From Chloroflexus sp. Y-396-1 (lineage in GTDB: Bacteria; Chloroflexota; Chloroflexia; Chloroflexales; Chloroflexaceae), in contig NZ_KI911784.1 in assembly GCF_000516515.1 (NCBI RefSeq), positions 372,001-436,000 of the forward strand: DNA of 64,000 nt. Reading direction: 5' to 3'. Made by a program: the position numbers and the translations under genes. Of the stretch, positions 16,965 through 25,072 are shown piece after piece; position 1 is the first letter of the stretch; each line of letters starts with the position of its first letter. The notes under the pieces are model-generated. The model was not told where the DNA came from, did not search any database, and saw nothing but the letters and a program-made list of their open reading frames with translations.

Positions 16965-17306
16965 GCAGCTTACGCGGGCAATACCTGGGGTGACCGTTTG
17001 GGAGTCAGTGTGTCCCCTCAGCTTCCCTCCGGCTCCTCCACTCCCACCGGGGGAGGAAGGGGGAGGATGAGCGGGTATTTCCCGTGTGAGGGGAAGGGGG
17101 AGATTGGCGTCCTCACCTTCCCCCCGCCCCCTGCTCCTATAGGGAGAGGAATGGAGGGGGATGAGGGGGTATGTTCCGTATGAGGGGAGAGGGGAGGTCC
17201 CACTCTTACCGCTCGTGGCCCATTTTCACTTTCCTATTTGCTATTCCACACGCTCATCTTCCGTGTTCGCACAAAGGCGAAAGGCCCCCCTATTCGGATC
17301 AAAATT
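16965..17306. other. GC-rich intergenic repeats between riboswitch promoter and tRNA
   Basis: Contains several imperfect copies of the CTCCxxCCGGGGGAGG and GGGGAGAGG block family (16990-17200). No gene is supported; overlapping frames on both strands are low-complexity. Confidence 0.55.
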
Positions 17307-17330
17307 GGCGACCGCTACGCAGCGGTCGCC
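17307..17330 (-). terminator. Hairpin after tRNA-Met
   Basis: A perfect ten-base-pair stem, GGCGACCGCT and AGCGGTCGCC with loop ACGC, begins two bases after the tRNA CCA end and is followed on the minus strand by AATTTTGATCC. Probably the terminator of the tRNA. Confidence 0.65.
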
Positions 17331-17332
17331 AC

Positions 17333-17407
17333 TGGTGGGCCGCCTCGGATTCGAACCGAGAACCTGTCGGTTATGAGCCGATTGCTCTGCCGTTGAGCTA
17401 GCGGCCC
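17333..17407 (-). tRNA. tRNA-Met (anticodon CAT)
   Basis: The minus strand folds into a tRNA: acceptor GGGCCGC pairs with GCGGCCC, the D arm is GCTC...GAGC, the anticodon stem-loop is TCGGCTCATAACCGA with anticodon CAT, and the T arm contains GGTTCGAATCC. The CCA end is encoded (17333-17335). The acceptor pairs fully at position 1, so it is not an initiator tRNA. A lysidine-modified tRNA-Ile2 cannot be excluded from the anticodon alone. Confidence 0.93.
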
Positions 17408-17416
17408 GTCAGCCTT

Positions 17417-17446
17417 ATTATAGCCGTAGATGCAGCTTGCCGTCAA
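17417..17446 (-). promoter_or_regulatory. Promoter of tRNA-Met
   Basis: Minus-strand TTGACG (17441-17446) and TATAAT (17417-17422) with an 18-base spacer, about 10 bases before the tRNA. Confidence 0.75.
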
Positions 17447-17790
17447 TGCGCCGCGTTACATAGTTAGAGCTTTTCAGCGTTGTCAAGTTTTAGTTATGTT
17501 CGCCAATGGATGTTTTTCGCACACGACTATCCCCGCCTCACACGGGTTTCCCGGGTGTGCAGGCCGGTGGCAATATCGGTGCTGCCCCCATCGGCGGCAG
17601 CAGATCGCCACAATGACGATCATCCGGTTCTAATGTCAGATCGTGGGCAAGGAATGCTAGCATGTGATGGCGAAGTGACAATGAAGTTTTTGATCAACCT
17701 TGAAATGACGATATATCCTCGTAAATAACAGGGACACGGCACTGCCGCATCCCTGTTGCTACTACCCATATCCGCATGTCAAGGGGCAGC
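17447..17790. other. Intergenic stretch with hairpin after HU gene
   Basis: No gene is seen. AACAGGGA (17727-17734) and TCCCTGTT (17750-17757) form a stem that could end HU transcription on the minus strand, though only a short AT stretch follows. Confidence 0.5.
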
Positions 17791-18066
17791 CTAACCTTTT
17801 ACCGCCTCTTTCAACGTGCTACTGGCACTAAAGCCAGGGGTCTTTGTGGCGGGGATGCGGATCTTCTCGCCGGTTTGCGGATTAACCCCATCGCGCTCCT
17901 GGCGGGTGCGCACCTCAAACGTGCCGAAACCGGTGAGTGTCACCTTCTCACCACGGGCCAGCGCCTCGGTAATCACATCAAGTGCCGCATCAATGATCTG
18001 CTTCGTCTCTTTCTGTGAAACCTTTGCCCGCTCAGCTACCGCCTTAATAAAATCCGTCTTCTGCAT
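17791..18066 (-). CDS. HU family DNA-binding protein
   Basis: A 91-residue histone-like protein that bends DNA and compacts the nucleoid. It begins MQKTDFIKAVAERAKVSQKE and shows the family signature GFGTFEVRTRQERDGVNPQTGEKI with the conserved beta-arm Pro in RIPATKTPGFSAS. The ATG at 18066 has AAGGAGG upstream with 9-base spacing; an earlier TTG frame start at 18087 has none. It stands alone. Confidence 0.94.
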   Translation of the reverse strand: MQKTDFIKAVAERAKVSQKETKQIIDAALDVITEALARGEKVTLTGFGTFEVRTRQERDGVNPQTGEKIRIPATKTPGFSASSTLKEAVKG

Positions 18067-18258
18067 CGGTGCAGTCCTCCTTAACATACATTCACAACTA
18101 CGATCTCTTCAGCAAGCAGTATACCGTATCTGTCAAGACCTCTATCTCTTGCTGATGCGCCAAACGGCTTTTGAAATTTACCAATCGACTTTTATGGCTT
18201 TGCAATGAGCAAAAATGATTTCTACTCATCACAAAGCCATGCCGAAAATGACACACCT

Positions 18259-18786
18259 TTAATCTTCGCTGCGCTCTTGGATTACGTACAGTAACTCAAG
18301 CAGCACATTCTTCACGCTCTCCCGATCAGTTGCGGTACAGGGTAACACTTTGATATGTGGTGGTTGACGCAACGCCAGACGCAACTCTTCTGGCGACCAC
18401 GCATTTGGGCGATCCTGCTTATTCGCCGCAATCACATACGGTGTATCGCGGTACGAGACGAAAAAATCGATGATTCGGTTCGTCTCTCGGAACGTTTCGG
18501 GGCGAGTGCTATCGACCAGGATCACCAGACCGAGCATACCTTCGGCCAGGATCTCCCACATAAAGTCGAAGCGTTTTTGTCCCGGTGTTCCAAAGAGATG
18601 GAGCACGAGATCATCAGAGATCGCGATGCGTCCAAAATCCATCGCGACAGTTGTTTCCTTCTTGATCAGTCGAGTATCGTCGGTCGCCCGGCGCTCCGTA
18701 GAGACAACCTCAATTTCCGAGATCGTCTTAATAAACTCGGTTTTGCCGGCGTTCACGGCGCCGCTGATCACCATCTTTACCGTCTG
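18259..18786 (-). CDS. MglA-like small GTPase
   Basis: A 175-residue Ras-like GTPase. The GTG at 18786 with GGAGG five bases upstream is preferred to a longer frame. P-loop GAVNAGKTEF (near residue 8), switch region TTVAMDFGRI, G3 as LFGTPGQKRFDFMWE, and G4 as AANKQDRP are visible. Such proteins occur as partners of roadblock or DUF4388 proteins in Chloroflexi and myxobacteria and can act in polarity or gliding. It lies 34 bp after the DUF4388 gene and is likely co-transcribed with it. Confidence 0.85.
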   Translation of the reverse strand, partial: QTVKMVISGAVNAGKTEFIKTISEIEVVSTERRATDDTRLIKKETTVAMDFGRIAISDDLVLHLFGTPGQKRFDFMWEILAEGMLGLVILVDSTRPETFRETNRIIDFFVSYRDTPYVIAANKQDRPNAWSPEELRLALRQPPHIKVLPCTATDRESVKNVLLELLYVIQERSED

Positions 18787-18820
18787 CACACAGCCCTCCG
18801 CTCCGATGCTCCGGCCCCAG

Positions 18821-19633
18821 CTACATGCTGCGGATCCGATTGATGATCCGGTTAACAAGGCTCTTCTTTAGACGCGGCTGTTCGACCGGCGGCATACCGG
18901 CGGCCAGCACACGCTGTCGCTTGACCAACTCTAGCATTCCGGCGGTCAAAAAACCGTAGACCGCACGGCACACATCAAAATCGCTCAACCCGGTCTTTTG
19001 GGCAATTTCAGCCAGGGTATCACGACCATTAATACGGGCAAAGACCTTCCACTCATCAGGGGCAAGGCGCATACCTTTGAGCTTTTCCCCTGGAGGCGCC
19101 AGAAAGCGTGGCACTAAATCGGTCGATGGAATACGATCGCGAATACGTTCCCATTCATCGATCCGTCGTACCCCCTCCATAATCAGGTGATCAATTGAGA
19201 TGGGCGTCGGCGCTAACGGGGCATCAGGCGCCGGACGCTGATTATGCTCGAAGAGAAAATCTCCTTCGGGCCAGGCAAATAACCCGTACACTGACTGCTC
19301 GGTATGGCTCATCAGAGCCTGTTGCAACCGATCAGCACTCACCAGACCACTATCGATCAGAACCTGACTGAGCGTGACGCCATTCCCACGTTCGGCTAAT
19401 ACCCGACAGGCCTGAGCCACTTGATCTGCGTTGAGCACACCGAGTCGTACCAGCAATTCAGGTTTTTCATCCTCTGGACGACGCGCTGCTAACAGTAATT
19501 TTCCCTTCTCAAAATACAGGCGAGCCATCTGATCATTGTACGACAGATGCAAAGCCCCCGTTTTATACCCGCGATCAACGAGCGAGAGAAAATCTGAGAG
19601 ACTGAAATCACGGATATTTCCCACCAATGCCAT
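18821..19633 (-). CDS. DUF4388 (PATAN) domain protein
   Basis: A 270-residue protein beginning MALVGNIRDFSLSDFLSLVDRGYKTGALHLS, the typical start of DUF4388 with the YFEKGKLLLA strand. The middle (residues ~55-120) has a two-step helical repeat resembling the end of such regulators (LLVRLGVLNADQVAQACR...LIDSGLVSADRLQQAL). A C-terminal winged-helix-like part contains RINGRDTLAEIAQKTGLSDFDVCRAVYGFL. GGAGG lies 5 bases before the ATG. Its partner is the GTPase downstream. The likely role is signal transduction for surface motility or polarity; no direct evidence. Confidence 0.8.
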   Translation of the reverse strand: MALVGNIRDFSLSDFLSLVDRGYKTGALHLSYNDQMARLYFEKGKLLLAARRPEDEKPELLVRLGVLNADQVAQACRVLAERGNGVTLSQVLIDSGLVSADRLQQALMSHTEQSVYGLFAWPEGDFLFEHNQRPAPDAPLAPTPISIDHLIMEGVRRIDEWERIRDRIPSTDLVPRFLAPPGEKLKGMRLAPDEWKVFARINGRDTLAEIAQKTGLSDFDVCRAVYGFLTAGMLELVKRQRVLAAGMPPVEQPRLKKSLVNRIINRIRSM

Positions 19634-19673
19634 ACATTCCTCCGCTATCGCGGGTCTTGCATCATTGTTCCTA

Positions 19674-20609
19674 TCAGGTCGTTGGTTGCGTATCGACTAT
19701 CCCAACCATTCGATCTGCAAGTGATGCTGGTTGAGGCTGGGCGCACTGGTCGGCAGCCAGTACCGGCTCGAACGCAGCAATCGCTGTAGCAATCATATCA
19801 TCATTTGGCTCACGTGTTGTCAGATATTGGGCGGCCAACGTTGGCGCCAACAACCAGCGCACCCATGGACGATTGTAGTGATTAGCAGCCAGTTGTTGCA
19901 CTTCATAGGCAACTGCGGCCACCAATGGAATTAAGATAATACGAGCGAGAATGCGCTGCCAGACCGGTAGCCCTGAAACTGATAGAAAGATAAGAAAACC
20001 AATGAGTGCTACCGCGAGGAGGAAACTGGTGCCACAGCGTGGATGGATCCGACTGCACTGGCGCACCGATTCTACCGTCAGCGGTAAGCCTGCCTCATAC
20101 GCATTGATCACTTTATGTTCAGCGCCATGGTAACCGAATACACGATGAATGTCGGGAATGCGGCCAATGGCCACAATGTAGGCAATAACCAGCACCAGAT
20201 TGATGCAGGCCTCAATGGCTTCGCGCAAGAGCACCGGCACCCCTAGCTGGCCGATGGCGTTCGCCACCAGCGACGGCAACACCACGAAGATGGCGATAGC
20301 AATAGCGATGGTCACACCGAAGATCAGGGTCTGCACCAAGGGCGACACCTGATCGTTCTCTTCGGCTGCCACGACCGAGGCCGAAAAATCAAGGGCCTGA
20401 CGACCAATAGTGAAAGCTTCAGCCAGAGCGGCAAACCCGCGCAGCAACGGCCAGCGTTGCCAGCGCGCATGACGGGCAGGGACAGGGAGATCAAGCCGGG
20501 CAAAACTACCATCAGGACGACGCACAACTACCGTCGCTTGCCGACGACCGCGCATCATAACACCTTCAAGGACGGCCTGCCCACCGTATTTGAACTGTTG
20601 TTCGCTCAT
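19674..20609 (-). CDS. DUF1385 family membrane protein (YqhQ-like)
   Basis: A 311-residue membrane protein. The start MSEQQFKYGGQAVLEGVMMRGRR is the DUF1385 signature; a frame start 13 codons upstream is less likely. Further hallmarks are RWPLLRGFAALAEAFTIGRQAL and FGYHGAEHKVINAYEAGLPLT, followed by CSRIHPRCGTSFLL. About five membrane helices are present between residues 90 and 250. Family function is unknown; some members sit near prfA or cell-division genes. It stands between the DUF4388 gene and a membrane protein gene, all on the minus strand. Confidence 0.85.
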   Translation of the reverse strand: MSEQQFKYGGQAVLEGVMMRGRRQATVVVRRPDGSFARLDLPVPARHARWQRWPLLRGFAALAEAFTIGRQALDFSASVVAAEENDQVSPLVQTLIFGVTIAIAIAIFVVLPSLVANAIGQLGVPVLLREAIEACINLVLVIAYIVAIGRIPDIHRVFGYHGAEHKVINAYEAGLPLTVESVRQCSRIHPRCGTSFLLAVALIGFLIFLSVSGLPVWQRILARIILIPLVAAVAYEVQQLAANHYNRPWVRWLLAPTLAAQYLTTREPNDDMIATAIAAFEPVLAADQCAQPQPASLADRMVGIVDTQPTT

Positions 20610-20731
20610 GCCAACTCTGCTTGTATCTGCCAGTTTGCCGGTAAACATCTACTATTCTCTATCTTACCATGCCATTAGGCACCACACTGTATCAAAATCA
20701 GATATTATTCCATCGTTTCGCCAGAACCGTC

Positions 20732-21184
20732 CTAACCCTTTGGTTTGTCAGGTGCGCCACGACGAGCGAGTGTTGTTGCGGCAACCCGGATACCGGTCAC
20801 GAGACTCGATATGCGAATAATCGGCGAAACAACCCGTTCGGCAACGTAGGTTGTCGTTGTGGTTGCTGTCTGAGCTGAGTCACGGACATTATGGGCAATA
20901 CTACGGGTAGCTTCCAACGCTTCGTTTGCCTTTGTCAGGGCCTCATCGAGTTTAGGTATGACATTCGTGCGCGCCAGACGATTGATCTGATCAATAACGT
21001 AGAGTATTGCAATCAGGATCACGATTGATAGTACCGAACCGATCAACTGCAACGCGGCCAGAATAACAATAAATACATCGCGCCAGGCTGCACGGAAACC
21101 TTCACCGAGGAAGATAGCAGCGATAACAAAGCCGAACAGAACAGTGGTTAACAGGCCAATCCCAATACCAATCCAACGTAACAC
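20732..21184 (-). CDS. Membrane protein with coiled-coil-like C-terminus
   Basis: A 150-residue protein with two membrane segments (about 5-27 and 38-64), followed by a helical region rich in Ala, Glu and Lys (KLDEALTKANEALEATRSIAHNVRDSA) that may form a coiled coil. The GTG start has GGAGG seven bases upstream. No family is recognised, but the layout resembles small envelope-associated proteins with a DUF948-like shape. It may be in the same transcript as mnmA upstream. Confidence 0.6.
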   Translation of the reverse strand: MLRWIGIGIGLLTTVLFGFVIAAIFLGEGFRAAWRDVFIVILAALQLIGSVLSIVILIAILYVIDQINRLARTNVIPKLDEALTKANEALEATRSIAHNVRDSAQTATTTTTYVAERVVSPIIRISSLVTGIRVAATTLARRGAPDKPKG

Positions 21185-21250
21185 GGGGTAACCTCCGTAC
21201 CTGGTTGCACAGTATGCGACTGCGAGGGCACGCTAATGCGCTGAATTATA

Positions 21251-21508
21251 TCATAGCCGCAAGCGCGAAACAACTATCAGTAAAACCCAGGCAAGCAGTG
21301 ACGCTTCCAGCATCGGGATACCGGCTGGCGTCGGTAGATGAAGCGGAAAACGCCAGCCAAGCAGGGTTGCGATCAGGCAACCTGCTGCTGCCGTTACCCA
21401 AAAGATTGGGAGCTGCCGCCACGTTCGCCCAAGTAAGACATGAGCAAGCATGGCGTGCGTTGTTGTCAGTAACAGTAAGAGCAACGCGGCTGGCGAAAGA
21501 GCACTCAT
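21251..21508 (-). CDS. Small membrane protein coupled to mnmA
   Basis: An 85-residue hydrophobic protein with about three membrane helices (residues 4-24, 33-50 and 64-82). Its ATG overlaps the mnmA stop (ATGA at 21505-21508), showing translational coupling. Family unknown. The coupling supports that it is real. Confidence 0.6.
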   Translation of the reverse strand: MSALSPAALLLLLLTTTHAMLAHVLLGRTWRQLPIFWVTAAAGCLIATLLGWRFPLHLPTPAGIPMLEASLLAWVLLIVVSRLRL

Positions 21509-22584
21509 CCGACCTCCGGGCGCGCAATCCAGCCACCACCCAACACCTGTATCCCAGAGTAGAAGACGGCAGCCTGGCCTGGACTGACGGCACGCTGTGG
21601 ACGTTCCAGCTCAACCAGCCAGCGCCCATCAGTTTGTTGCGAAACTCGGGCCGGCAATGGCTCGGCATGAGCGCGCACCTGTACTTCACAGTGGAACACC
21701 TCTGCCGGTGGGGCATCATCAACCCAATGTACGTCGATCACAGTAAAGCGCTCGCGGTTGAGTGCTGCCGCCGGGCCGACGATCAGTGCATTGCGGGCCG
21801 GATCGATGGCCACTACGTAACGCGGCTCTCCACCACCCAACCCTAGTCCGCGGCGCTGCCCAACGGTATAGAGTGGTAACCCACGGTGACGACCGATCTC
21901 TCGCCCTTCAAGATCGAAAATTGGGCCGGGAACGAGGCTTTCCGGCGCTTCGATTTGCAGGAGGTTCCGATAATCACCATCGGGGACGAAGCAGATGTCC
22001 TGACTCTCTTCACGGTCGGCGCTGGGCAGACCGCGTGCGGCTGCCATGTCGCGTACTTCGCGCTTGGTGTACGAACCGATGGGAAAGAGGAGACGGGACA
22101 GTTCAGCCTGACCGAGCATATGGAGCATATACGACTGATCTTTCTCGGCGTCAACAGCCCGCCAGAGCTGATAACGCCCGCTATCAGTCTGCACCACTCG
22201 CGCATAGTGACCAGTAGCGACGGCATCGAAGCCTAACGTCCGTGCCCGGTCGAGTAAAGCGCGAAACTTTATCATCCGGTTACACTCAACGCATGGATTC
22301 GGAGTCAGGCCATGCGTGTACGCACGGATAAAATAGTCGATCACGTGACGGCGAAATTCACGTTGATAGTTGAAGACGTAGAATGGGATACCGAGCAATG
22401 CACAGACCCGCCGGGCACTGGCCGCAGCCTCTGCCGCACAACAGAGACTCTCGCGTAGCCCGTGATCATCGTCATCCCACAGATGCATGGTAACACCGGT
22501 CACCTGATGACCGGCCTCAAGGAGAAGGGCGGCGGCCAATGAACTATCGACGCCACCACTCATTGCAACGAGAATGTTTGCCAT
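21505..22584 (-). CDS. mnmA: tRNA-specific 2-thiouridylase MnmA
   Basis: A 359-residue enzyme that thiolates U34 in tRNA-Lys, -Glu and -Gln. The PP-loop is AMSGGVDSSLAAALL (residue 7), the first catalytic Cys is in NPCVECNRMIKF (near 100), and the second is in SQDICFVPDGDY (near 197). The C-terminal region VGQRRGLGLGGGEPRYV is typical. Length is normal. It starts 106 bp from a divergent hydrolase gene; TATAAT at 22636-22641 lies in the space. Confidence 0.95.
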   Translation of the reverse strand: MANILVAMSGGVDSSLAAALLLEAGHQVTGVTMHLWDDDDHGLRESLCCAAEAAASARRVCALLGIPFYVFNYQREFRRHVIDYFIRAYTHGLTPNPCVECNRMIKFRALLDRARTLGFDAVATGHYARVVQTDSGRYQLWRAVDAEKDQSYMLHMLGQAELSRLLFPIGSYTKREVRDMAAARGLPSADREESQDICFVPDGDYRNLLQIEAPESLVPGPIFDLEGREIGRHRGLPLYTVGQRRGLGLGGGEPRYVVAIDPARNALIVGPAAALNRERFTVIDVHWVDDAPPAEVFHCEVQVRAHAEPLPARVSQQTDGRWLVELERPQRAVSPGQAAVFYSGIQVLGGGWIARPEVG

Positions 22585-22690
22585 ACGTTATGATACCTGT
22601 CATCGAGAGAATCTGCCGGTCAATTGATTTTAAAACGGTATAATTGTCTGTCAGTTGTTTGCGAATACTGTGACATCCGCCTACTTTATT

Positions 22691-23533
22691 ATGGTAACTC
22701 ATATTGAACAATGCTACCATCATCGGCTCGGCCTAAGCTACCTGACCGCCGGTGAAAAAGGGCCAGCTATCGTTTTTCTGCACGGTTGGGGTGCCTTCAA
22801 AGAATTGTGGTGGAGCACCCTACGCGATCTGGGCCGTGATTACCGCTGTTTTGCAATTGATATGCCGGGTCACGGCGAGAGTCGGATTGGCCGAGCCGAT
22901 CAGATTGAACGGATCGCGACACTTGTCGCTGATTTTTGCGCCGATCTCGGTTTGACCTCTATCATTCTTGTTGGTCATTCGATGGGTGGCAGTGTCGCGG
23001 TTGAGCTAACCCTGCATTACCCTCACCTGGTTCAGCGCTTAGCACTGATCGATGCTGCCGTTGACGCCTATCGGATGCCGGCTTACACCCGTCTCTACCT
23101 TTTGCCCGCTATCGGCTGGCCTGTTTTCCGCATTACCCAGGCTATCGGGCGTGCGTTCCGCCCTATTGGTCAGCGCATCCCTCACGATCACGGCGGTGGT
23201 TGGATTCGGCCATGGGTACGGCGGGCTTCGTACCTTGCCACCTTCGACCCAGAAGGATTGTACCGCATTTTGCGCTCTCTTTTTGCGACTCGCGCCGATG
23301 AGCGCCTGCAACAGATTAGGGTGCCAACGTTAGTGCTAACCGGGCAGTTTGATAGTCTTGTACCTCCCTCGCATGCTCGTCGGTTGGCACAAGTTATCCC
23401 CGGCGCCCGGTACGTTGTACTCCCGGCCAGTATTCATAACCCGATGGACGAGCAGCCAGGTGCATTTACCCGCGCTCTGCGGGCATTTCTCAGCGATGAT
23501 GGCGAAGATGGCAGATCGGCAGAGAGAATGTAG
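22691..23533 (+). CDS. Alpha/beta hydrolase
   Basis: A 280-residue hydrolase if started at ATG 22691; an earlier GTG-type frame start at 22655 is less likely. The oxyanion motif is FLHGWGAFKELW, the nucleophile elbow is GHSMGGSVAVE (Ser near residue 98), the acid is in LTGQFDSLVPP, and the His is in PASIHNPMDEQP. The substrate is unknown. Another hydrolase of similar shape follows 47 bp downstream, probably in the same transcript, but the two differ clearly in sequence. Confidence 0.85.
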   Translation: MVTHIEQCYHHRLGLSYLTAGEKGPAIVFLHGWGAFKELWWSTLRDLGRDYRCFAIDMPGHGESRIGRADQIERIATLVADFCADLGLTSIILVGHSMGGSVAVELTLHYPHLVQRLALIDAAVDAYRMPAYTRLYLLPAIGWPVFRITQAIGRAFRPIGQRIPHDHGGGWIRPWVRRASYLATFDPEGLYRILRSLFATRADERLQQIRVPTLVLTGQFDSLVPPSHARRLAQVIPGARYVVLPASIHNPMDEQPGAFTRALRAFLSDDGEDGRSAERM

Positions 23534-23580
23534 AAAATGTGTCTCTGCCCTATCAATTATAAACTCGGAAAGCTACCTAT

Positions 23581-24369
23581 ATGAACCTGGAACCCTATCG
23601 CAAAGAGATTCAGCTCGCCGGAACTGCTCCAGTACGTCTGAGCGTCGTTGATGTCGGGCCACTAGACGGTGAACGTCAGGGCACCGTTGTCTGTATCCAT
23701 GGCTGTGCTGGCAATCTTGAGCAATGGGTGCACCAGATCGAACATTTAGCCGGTCGCTATCGCGTTATCGCTCCAGATTTACGTGGTCATGGTCGTTCAG
23801 AAGTGGTCAATTCGGCCTACTCGCTCGAAGAGTTTTTGTGGGACATAACGCAGTTGTTGACACGATTACAGGTGGAGGAGCCATTCATTCTGATGGCTCA
23901 CTCGTTTGGCGGGCCGATTGCGATCACGTTTGCCGCCAGCCAACCGCAGCGCGTCAGTCGCCTTATTTTAATTGCCACCGGACCGGATATGCACCTGCAT
24001 CCACTGCACGAGCGCATCGTTAAACTACCGGTCTCGCTGGCAATGCTCGAAAGACTACGGCCGATCCTGATGCCCAAAACGTATGCACCGGTTAAAGTCA
24101 TTCAGCGCGTGCTGGCCGGTACGCTGTTTCGCTGGAATGGACGTGCAGTATTGCCCCAGGTTCAAACTCCGACCTTGATCATTGCCGGTCAGTGGGATTT
24201 TATCGCCCCCATTGCTCAGGCCCGCGAAAGCCAGCGCCTGATGCCCAACGCCCGACTTGAGATAGTGCGTTATACCCGTCATCTTCCGCATCTCGAACGA
24301 CCCGACGCGGTGAACCGTTTGATCGACCGTTTTCTGGCCGGGCCACGGAGCTGGCGGGAGGAGGTATGA
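23581..24369 (+). CDS. Alpha/beta hydrolase
   Basis: A 262-residue hydrolase. It shows CIHGCAGNLEQW, DLRGHGRSEVV, the elbow AHSFGGPIAITFA (Ser near 109), the acid in AGQWDFIAP and the His in YTRHLPHLERP. It may hydrolyse an ester or a cyclic substrate; not assigned. It follows the other hydrolase gene and is followed by a 700-bp repeat-rich gap. Confidence 0.84.
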   Translation: MNLEPYRKEIQLAGTAPVRLSVVDVGPLDGERQGTVVCIHGCAGNLEQWVHQIEHLAGRYRVIAPDLRGHGRSEVVNSAYSLEEFLWDITQLLTRLQVEEPFILMAHSFGGPIAITFAASQPQRVSRLILIATGPDMHLHPLHERIVKLPVSLAMLERLRPILMPKTYAPVKVIQRVLAGTLFRWNGRAVLPQVQTPTLIIAGQWDFIAPIAQARESQRLMPNARLEIVRYTRHLPHLERPDAVNRLIDRFLAGPRSWREEV

Positions 24370-24990
24370 TGGGATATACGATGACATAATATCAGCGTCC
24401 GCCTAGGCGCGCGGACCTCAGACCAGCGTTGTGCGACGCAGAGCAACTCATCTTTGGGCGCATTCGCACACCATCACCTCACCCCTGATTGCGTAGGCCT
24501 AGGGGTAGCGCTTGCAGGGGATGGAACACGATGTACGACCGGTCTGATGTCGATGGCAATATGATGGGGTGAGACGGCGCCTCACCCCTACAATCGGGTC
24601 GGGGTATGACACGACCGAGGGCGCAGCACCGCCGGGGGTACAGCATCACTGTGTCCCTACGATCTCCGAATCATTCCTCACTGAGTACTCCAACGATTAG
24701 CGAACGGCCTACGATACGCATTGGCGCCCAAACGTGGTCGCGGATTTCGGAATATGATGCTTCTGGATGTCCACTAATCTGACAAGACGGCGACATTAGA
24801 TGTATGTCATTTCCTTAGAGCATGATCAAGTTGCAACGGTGTCAGCATCTGTACTCCGTGGGGGAGCGGAAGGGGGAAGGTGGGGTGCGGGAGCGAACGA
24901 ATAGTGGCAACCTGCCAAATGGTCGCACAGGTACGGTACGGCCCCGATGAGAAAGCCGCGTTTTTGATCAGGCTCTTAGATAGGTGCTTA
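24370..24990. other. Intergenic repeat-rich stretch
   Basis: No gene is seen. It contains CTCACCCCT blocks in both directions (24478-24595), a GC-rich block (24857-24892) of the family also found near 8700 and 13240, and the near-palindromic repeat at 24946-24976. Confidence 0.55.
24946..24976 (-). repeat. Near-palindromic TGATCAAAAAC dispersed repeat, copy 4
   Basis: Plus strand GATGAGAAAGCC...TTTTTGATCAGGCTCT. The preceding bases (GGTACGGTACGGCCCC) resemble those before the copy at 10092. Confidence 0.6.
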
Positions 24991-25019
24991 TTGACATTGG
25001 TCATATCACCATTGATAAT
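24991..25019 (+). promoter_or_regulatory. Sigma70-type promoter of the acyl-CoA ligase gene
   Basis: TTGACA (24991-24996) and GATAAT (25014-25019) with a 17-base spacer, 53 bases before the start codon. Confidence 0.78.
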
Positions 25020-25072
25020 CGAATCGAAGCCGATGTATGCCTTTGATGTTCAGTTCTGTTCAGGGATAGTAC

